From contig JAJQAR010000103.1 in NCBI GenBank assembly GCA_021203705.1, forward strand, positions 1-6,981: 6,981 nucleotides of DNA. Reading direction: 5' to 3'. Position 1 is the first letter of the stretch, and every line of letters begins with the position of its first letter. Of the stretch, positions 5,865-6,981 are shown one piece after another. Made by a program: the position numbers and the translations under genes. Origin of the DNA: Prevotella sp. (GTDB lineage Bacteria; Bacteroidota; Bacteroidia; Bacteroidales; Bacteroidaceae). Below the pieces are notes generated by a model. It did not search any database, was not told where the DNA came from, and saw only the letters and a program-made list of their open reading frames with translations.

Positions 5865-6858
5865 ACAGTCCTGTGTCTTGCAATACCACCTTCCATGAGT
5901 TTATATAGACATACGATTGTAGCCAACGGTCGCTGTTGTCAAGGAAAAACACTATGTTATATTCGTCTTGCCTGTCAAGATATTCCTGATCATCCATACT
6001 CTCGTTGTAATACCCTTTCACCATCAAGGCATAGTCTATAAGTGGTATTGATAGTACATTCGTCCCTGTCTCGTTGTTGATTATGTTCAGACGGGTAGCA
6101 TGACCTTTTATCAGCCTTGCCGTTGTCAACTCTGCTGCCAACGCACCGTTCATATTGACTGCGCCATCTGTGATAATGCCTGCCTCGCCATGCACCGTCC
6201 GCCATGCTCTGTATGTTATCCACTCATCATCCATAACGCTGTTGTCCCAGTCCATTTTGCCGTTGTTGTCGGTAATCTTAAAACTGAACTTATCCTTGTC
6301 AACGGTATCACCTGAAATGTGCTGCAACACTATCCTGAACGTATTGGTGTTCTTTACCAACGGCACTGTATAATAGTGCGTCCCCACTGTTTTCTGAAAT
6401 TCCTGTCCTTCCACATATCCATGAAACAGCCTGTCTATGTCTGTGTCAATATATGCATTGCTTTCTTCGTCATACTTGCGGTTGAGTGTGCATGTCAGCT
6501 CTCTACTTACATCACTTTCAGGAATACTGAATGCTCCCTTTTCCTTTGTGCCGCACCATGTCAACAGTCCATATTTCCCCGTCTCCACGTCAACATCCAT
6601 AGTGTAGCCCTCTGCGGCAAGATTATCGCCACTTTCCTTCTTTTGCCATACCACATTTCCGTTTGCATCGACTAAGTACAGCGTTACCCAACTGACTTCA
6701 TGGGAAAAAGCGTCGGCGTACTTCATGTTGTAGTCATACACGAACCTTACTTTATACTTCGCACTACAATCCACATCCTCATCGAATATCATACTGCAAC
6801 CACACAGCACAACACAACACAAAGCATACGCCAACACCCTCTTTCCCTCTCTTATCAT
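5863..6858 (-). CDS. FimB/Mfa2-family fimbrial anchor lipoprotein
   Basis: Complete 331-residue protein. The signal peptide ends in lipobox LCGC, giving a lipidated Cys21, and the leader holds further Cys at 14, 15 and 19. Mfa2-family blocks are clear: VRFVYDYNMKYADAFSHEV (37-55), VTLYLVDANGNVV (58-70), LLTWCG (98-103), LFHG (144-147), VPLVKNTNTFRIVLQHI (165-181), ITDNNGKMDWDNS (195-207), LIDYALMVKGYY (273-284), MDDQEYLDRQDEYNIVFFLD (288-307) and the closing VYINSWKVVL (317-326). Length and layout match full-size members. In the known systems (FimB and Mfa2 of Porphyromonas gingivalis) this protein holds the fimbria in the outer membrane and limits its length. No Arg-Ala cleavage site follows the lipobox, unlike in the next two genes, which fits a subunit that stays lipidated. 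It is the first recognisable gene of the operon, 14 bases from the pilin gene. No SD precedes its ATG. Confidence 0.94.
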   Translation of the reverse strand: MIREGKRVLAYALCCVVLCGCSMIFDEDVDCSAKYKVRFVYDYNMKYADAFSHEVSWVTLYLVDANGNVVWQKKESGDNLAAEGYTMDVDVETGKYGLLTWCGTKEKGAFSIPESDVSRELTCTLNRKYDEESNAYIDTDIDRLFHGYVEGQEFQKTVGTHYYTVPLVKNTNTFRIVLQHISGDTVDKDKFSFKITDNNGKMDWDNSVMDDEWITYRAWRTVHGEAGIITDGAVNMNGALAAELTTARLIKGHATRLNIINNETGTNVLSIPLIDYALMVKGYYNESMDDQEYLDRQDEYNIVFFLDNSDRWLQSYVYINSWKVVLQDTGL

Positions 6859-6882
6859 TTCAGATCTAAATTTTCTTACAAT

Positions 6883-6898
6883 ACTCTTTAATTCTTAA
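6883..6898. repeat. Single dispersed copy of the 1581-1640 repeat motif
   Basis: ACTCTTTAATTCTTAA at 6883-6898 matches the tandem-repeat sequence ACTCTTAATTCTTAA with one inserted T. It lies in the short AT-rich spacer just upstream of the anchor gene. It suggests that the same low-complexity spacer family recurs in this genome. No promoter (TTTG with TAnnTTTG) is recognisable in the adjacent 6859-6890 stretch on the - strand. Confidence 0.5.
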
Positions 6899-6980
6899 TT
6901 TTATTAGCCCACATTCGGCTTAAGCAGCGTCCAATCTTCACTCCCTCACCCACGTGTATGGGATCTTCCTCCCCACTGTA
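6888..6980 (-). CDS. Possible C-terminal end of an upstream gene, cut by the window edge
   Basis: One - strand frame is open from the window edge for 30 codons to TAA at 6890-6888, reading ...GEGVKIGRCLSRMWANKIKN. If real, it is the tail of the gene before the anchor, ending 29 bases upstream of it, which would suit a longer fimbrial operon. I do not recognise the residues, and a second - strand frame is also open for 13 codons (stop at 6940-6938), so this is only a candidate. Confidence 0.25.
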   Translation of the reverse strand, partial: YSGEEDPIHVGEGVKIGRCLSRMWANKIKN

Positions 6981-6981
6981 G

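Noticed and set aside
5303..5908. A 201-residue + strand open frame across the pilin and anchor genes
   Set aside because: It is antisense to two well-supported fimbrial genes, spans their junction, has low-complexity Ser/Leu/Tyr/Cys composition and shows no domain. Several shorter + strand frames across 1824-6891 are rejected for the same reason; the pyrimidine-rich non-coding strand keeps them open.
5849..5926. N-terminal extension of the pilin to the ATG at 5926
   Set aside because: It would overlap the anchor gene, place charged residues before the signal peptide and ignore the SD that fits the start at 5848.
6948..6962. CCCACGTG...TGGG near the right edge as part of an invertible promoter
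   Set aside because: The arms are about 4 bases with no partner copy visible in the window, which is too weak to call an invertible element.

Overview
This window looks like a chromosomal segment from a Bacteroidales gut or oral bacterium (Bacteroides, Phocaeicola, Parabacteroides or Prevotella type). The case rests on a type V (FimA/Mfa-type) fimbrial gene set made of lipoprotein precursors, a Schlafen/AlbA-type ATPase regulator of the kind common in Bacteroidota, and AT-rich spacers with no Shine-Dalgarno (SD) sequence next to others with a strong AAAGGAG. I cannot name a species.

The left third reads on the + strand. Positions 72-1568 encode a complete AlbA_2 / GHKL-ATPase / winged-helix protein with a short Thr-Thr-Gln (TTQ) heptad repeat in its linker. 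A 14-bp AT-rich tandem repeat follows (1581-1640). Directly after it is a 57-residue, one-helix, Cys-rich membrane protein (1643-1816) that can only start at TTG or a rarer codon. It resembles the small proteins encoded beside feoB, but no feoB is visible here.

The right two thirds read on the - strand, from right to left, as a compact three-gene fimbrial operon: a FimB/Mfa2-type anchor (6858-5863), a fimbrillin-like pilin (5848-4688) and a very large putative tip adhesin with a C-terminal FISUMP-like region (4608-1822). All three have lipoprotein signal peptides. The pilin and the tip protein also have an Arg-Ala site where a trypsin-like protease would release the polymerising subunit; the anchor shows no equivalent, as expected if it stays lipidated in the outer membrane. 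Strong SD sequences precede the second and third genes but not the first. The operon ends in a rho-independent terminator (1802-1771) that lies inside the coding sequence of the opposing small gene.

The fimbrial proteins probably work together: anchor in the membrane, pilin in the stalk or tip base, large protein as distal adhesin. The operon promoter and any earlier genes lie to the right of the window. No link between the AlbA-type regulator and the fimbriae is shown beyond proximity. I see no CRISPR array, tRNA, rRNA, insertion sequence or attachment site. No gene-free stretch exceeds about 130 bases.
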